A stretch of 5,264 bases of DNA from Oligoflexia bacterium (GTDB lineage Bacteria > Bdellovibrionota > UBA1018 > CAIMNF01). The position numbers and the translations under genes are program-made. Positions within the stretch are counted from its first letter, which is position 1. Every line of letters starts with the position of its first letter. This document shows positions 3,698 through 5,264 of the stretch, piece after piece. The stretch lies in NCBI GenBank assembly GCA_903858975.1, contig CAIOKW010000318.1, forward strand, positions 1 to 5,264. The letters run 5' to 3'. The notes beneath the pieces were generated by a model. It had not been told where the DNA came from, searched no databases, and worked only from the letters and a program-made list of their open reading frames with translations.

Positions 3698-4951
3698 TCA
3701 TTCGAGGATTTCGGTGGAATCGATCTGAGAAAGCGATGACTCGCCGTGTAAGGTCGTGTTTTGAAGAATATCGCCTCGATCGGGAGCCGTTTCACTGTTG
3801 GTGATGTCGGTGAGAGCCAAACGCGTACGTCGTTTACCATCCTGCCCACAGATGAAAAATTCAGAGGTTTTTTTGCTCAGCGAATGGGACGGGCTTACGA
3901 GGCGATAGCGCTCAGCGGTTGCTCCCTTTAAGTTCGGGAGGATCTCATCCAGGGAGCGTCTCGTTTTTTGAATCACAAGGTAGCTAAAGGGAAGCGATTT
4001 TCGATCCAGTCCGGTCATAGCATCCAGTGAGCGCAGGTATGGAGGTCTCCACCAAGACACCTCTTCATGGCACCAATCCTCTTCCTTCGCGAGCGCACCA
4101 CAGGCTTGGTGTCCGAGGCAAGGGAGAAGGACTTTTAGGCCGACTTCGCCGGATTGAACACGAGCATTTTCCAGAAGGGCTTTTCGGAAGCGGAGGAGTT
4201 TTCGAGATTGGAGCTTCATTGCAGGCTCTACAATCACCACAAGTCCCTCTTCTTCTAAGTGTTTGTCGCAAACGTCGACAAAATTCTTAATCAGAGTTTC
4301 GGCTGGAAGTTCACTTTCATTCAGAAAGTAACTGGTAACAAATACATGAAACTTCGGAGCTCCTGGGGGAAGCCATGTGCCCGATAAATCTACACGGCGA
4401 TGGAAGGGGCGTGCACTAATGCCGGCTCCTGCAAAATGTTCGAACCATTTTGTCCCCAGAGAAAGGGCCGCTTTACTTTGCTCAATGAGCGCAAAATTGC
4501 CTGTTTTAGGCATTCCGAGTGGCGCATATCGCTCTCCTGCCACCACACCGCAGGCGCCAGAAGCGAGTCCAGCTCCCCACTCAAGACCTCTGAAATCTTG
4601 CTCTTGAGAAAAGGGCCACTTGAAGCCCAGTCGGTGGAGCTCACTCCAAACGGAGGCTACCCGAAATAAATTACAGGGCATGAATGAAAGAAAGTAGGCG
4701 AGTCGTCTGTTCTTCGCGCTTCCGCCTTCGGTCCAATACGCTTCAGTGTCAATGCCATCCGTTTGACTCCCTTCCGAGCGATTGAAAAGCGCGGAGAGTG
4801 TTTTCACGTGAGGAGCAATTGATCGAGTCATGTAACGCTTCGAATCCAGCGATTCCCCCTCCGGGATTAAATGGTTTTGAAGCATGAAGTCAGTCAAAAT
4901 GGGCTCGAAATGGTCTTTGAATGCATCAACTAGAGCGACTGGAACTCGCAT
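3698..4951 (-). CDS. Rsm22/METTL17 family protein, putative Fe-S methyltransferase-like ribosome assembly factor
   Basis: A 417-residue protein recognised by its C-terminal signature: LLPCLGHQACGALAKEEDWC (from 275), then LPFSYLVIQKT (320-330) and ICGQDGKRRTRLAL (367-380). Rsm22/METTL17 proteins act on the small ribosomal subunit; the mitochondrial members are needed for its assembly and translation. A class I SAM fold is suggested by RGLEWGAGLASGACG (121-135) and VVIVEPA (238-244). Cys278, Cys284, Cys294 and Cys368 are placed like the four cysteines that hold a [4Fe-4S] cluster in METTL17. The role in bacteria is poorly known, and methylation itself is unproven. A Ser/Thr-rich acidic tail (about 381-417) follows the conserved part. 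AAAGGA about 9 bases upstream supports the ATG at 4951. It appears to be transcribed alone, divergent from the gene at the right edge. Confidence 0.85.
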   Translation of the reverse strand: MRVPVALVDAFKDHFEPILTDFMLQNHLIPEGESLDSKRYMTRSIAPHVKTLSALFNRSEGSQTDGIDTEAYWTEGGSAKNRRLAYFLSFMPCNLFRVASVWSELHRLGFKWPFSQEQDFRGLEWGAGLASGACGVVAGERYAPLGMPKTGNFALIEQSKAALSLGTKWFEHFAGAGISARPFHRRVDLSGTWLPPGAPKFHVFVTSYFLNESELPAETLIKNFVDVCDKHLEEEGLVVIVEPAMKLQSRKLLRFRKALLENARVQSGEVGLKVLLPCLGHQACGALAKEEDWCHEEVSWWRPPYLRSLDAMTGLDRKSLPFSYLVIQKTRRSLDEILPNLKGATAERYRLVSPSHSLSKKTSEFFICGQDGKRRTRLALTDITNSETAPDRGDILQNTTLHGESSLSQIDSTEILE

Positions 4952-4997
4952 GGATTTGTTTCCTTTTATATAAAGCTTACGATAACCTTGTTAACAA
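4952..4997. promoter_or_regulatory. Divergent promoter region with TTGTTAACAA palindrome
   Basis: This 46 bp AT-rich gap must drive the Rsm22-like gene leftward and the edge gene rightward. The perfect palindrome TTGTTAACAA (4988-4997) directly abuts the rightward ATG. On plus, TTGTTT (4956-4961), 16 bp, TACGAT (4978-4983) would start near 4990. On minus, TTGTTA (plus 4992-4997), 17 bp, TTTATA (plus 4969-4974) would start very near the Rsm22-like ribosome binding site. Neither pair is decisive. Confidence 0.4.
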
Positions 4998-5264
4998 ATG
5001 AAACTAGGTTTAGCCGATCAAACTGCTCCTCGTCCACCGGCAATTTTGCTCTTGGGTGAGGGGGCCGCAACTCTTCAAATCCGGGATGATCTCATCTCCC
5101 TGGGGTTAACCGTATTTTTAGTGGCAGACTTGGGTCTGAGCTCCGTTCAGGCCGAGCTCCCCAAGGTCACGGACCCCGATGCCGGGAACCGCCTTCGCGA
5201 TATTTTTAATACTTTTAAGGCTCGGGATGAAATTGAGCCCCTCGATCACTTATGGGTCCATCCA
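4998..5264 (+). CDS. Unrecognised protein, N-terminal fragment (cut by window end); possible preATP-grasp-like domain
   Basis: An open frame of 89 codons runs from ATG at 4998 to the last base of the window. The visible part begins MKLGLADQTAPRPP. A hydrophobic strand with a glycine turn, AILLLGEGAATL (15-26), a helix and a second strand LTVFLVADLG (37-46) follow, then a charged helix NRLRDIFNTFKARDEIEP (64-81) and LDHLWVHP at the edge. Alternating strands and helices ending in a HP pair resemble the start of biotin carboxylase-like preATP-grasp domains, where an 'IHPG' element occurs at a comparable place. This is a guess, not a recognition. A TAA two codons upstream fixes the frame limit. 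No Shine-Dalgarno precedes the ATG. It is divergent from the Rsm22-like gene. Confidence 0.7.
   Translation, partial: MKLGLADQTAPRPPAILLLGEGAATLQIRDDLISLGLTVFLVADLGLSSVQAELPKVTDPDAGNRLRDIFNTFKARDEIEPLDHLWVHP

Noticed and set aside
4027..4669. Several plus and minus frames of 68-89 codons inside the Rsm22-like gene
   Set aside because: They are shadows of a clearly recognised 417-residue protein, with no ribosome binding sites or motifs.
1..5264. CRISPR array, insertion sequence or integrase
   Set aside because: No regularly spaced repeats, no terminal inverted repeats around a transposase, and no recombinase motifs are seen.

Overview
The window comes from a Gram-negative bacterium. It holds a TonB-family periplasmic energy transducer, a TatA-type translocase subunit and sigma70-like promoters. 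The unusual pairing of a bacterial Rsm22-type protein, a Tat subunit and hpt, at moderate GC, would fit a Bdellovibrio-like or other former deltaproteobacterial lineage. That placement is inference and was not tested. No insertion sequence, CRISPR array or rRNA is visible.

Left part (1-995): a near-perfect symmetrical terminator (131-169) closes off whatever lies upstream. It is followed by an AT-rich promoter and a type II toxin-antitoxin pair, brnT-brnA, whose genes overlap by 17 bp. The perfect TATAAT box lies so close to the brnT ATG that the toxin mRNA looks leaderless. After about 175 bp without a gene comes a minus-strand tRNA-Ser(GGA) with an encoded CCA. The brnTA module therefore sits on the 3' side of the tRNA, a classic position for acquired DNA.

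Middle part (996-2830): a short TonB-like protein on plus converges, with a 9 bp overlap of coding ends, on a minus-strand SAM-dependent methyltransferase of the Methyltransf_32 type. Upstream of the methyltransferase, about 270 bp lack a credible protein gene. They carry a strong plus-strand promoter, a roughly 200 nt region with nested compensating helices, and a strong intrinsic terminator. I read this as a small RNA gene of unrecognised family, and it is the best candidate for something undescribed in this window.

Right part (2829-5264): a minus-strand operon, tatA-hpt, is coupled by an ATGA overlap and driven by a good sigma70 promoter whose -35 lies in a 15 bp palindrome. Upstream is a minus-strand Rsm22/METTL17-type protein with four cysteines placed like a [4Fe-4S] site. 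A 46 bp divergent region separates it from a plus-strand gene that runs off the window end. That gene has no Shine-Dalgarno and has a perfect TTGTTAACAA palindrome directly against its ATG.

Several genes concern RNA, ribosome or nucleotide housekeeping (tRNA-Ser, Rsm22-like, Methyltransf_32, hpt) or the envelope (TonB, TatA). Apart from tatA-hpt and brnTA they appear to be independent transcription units.
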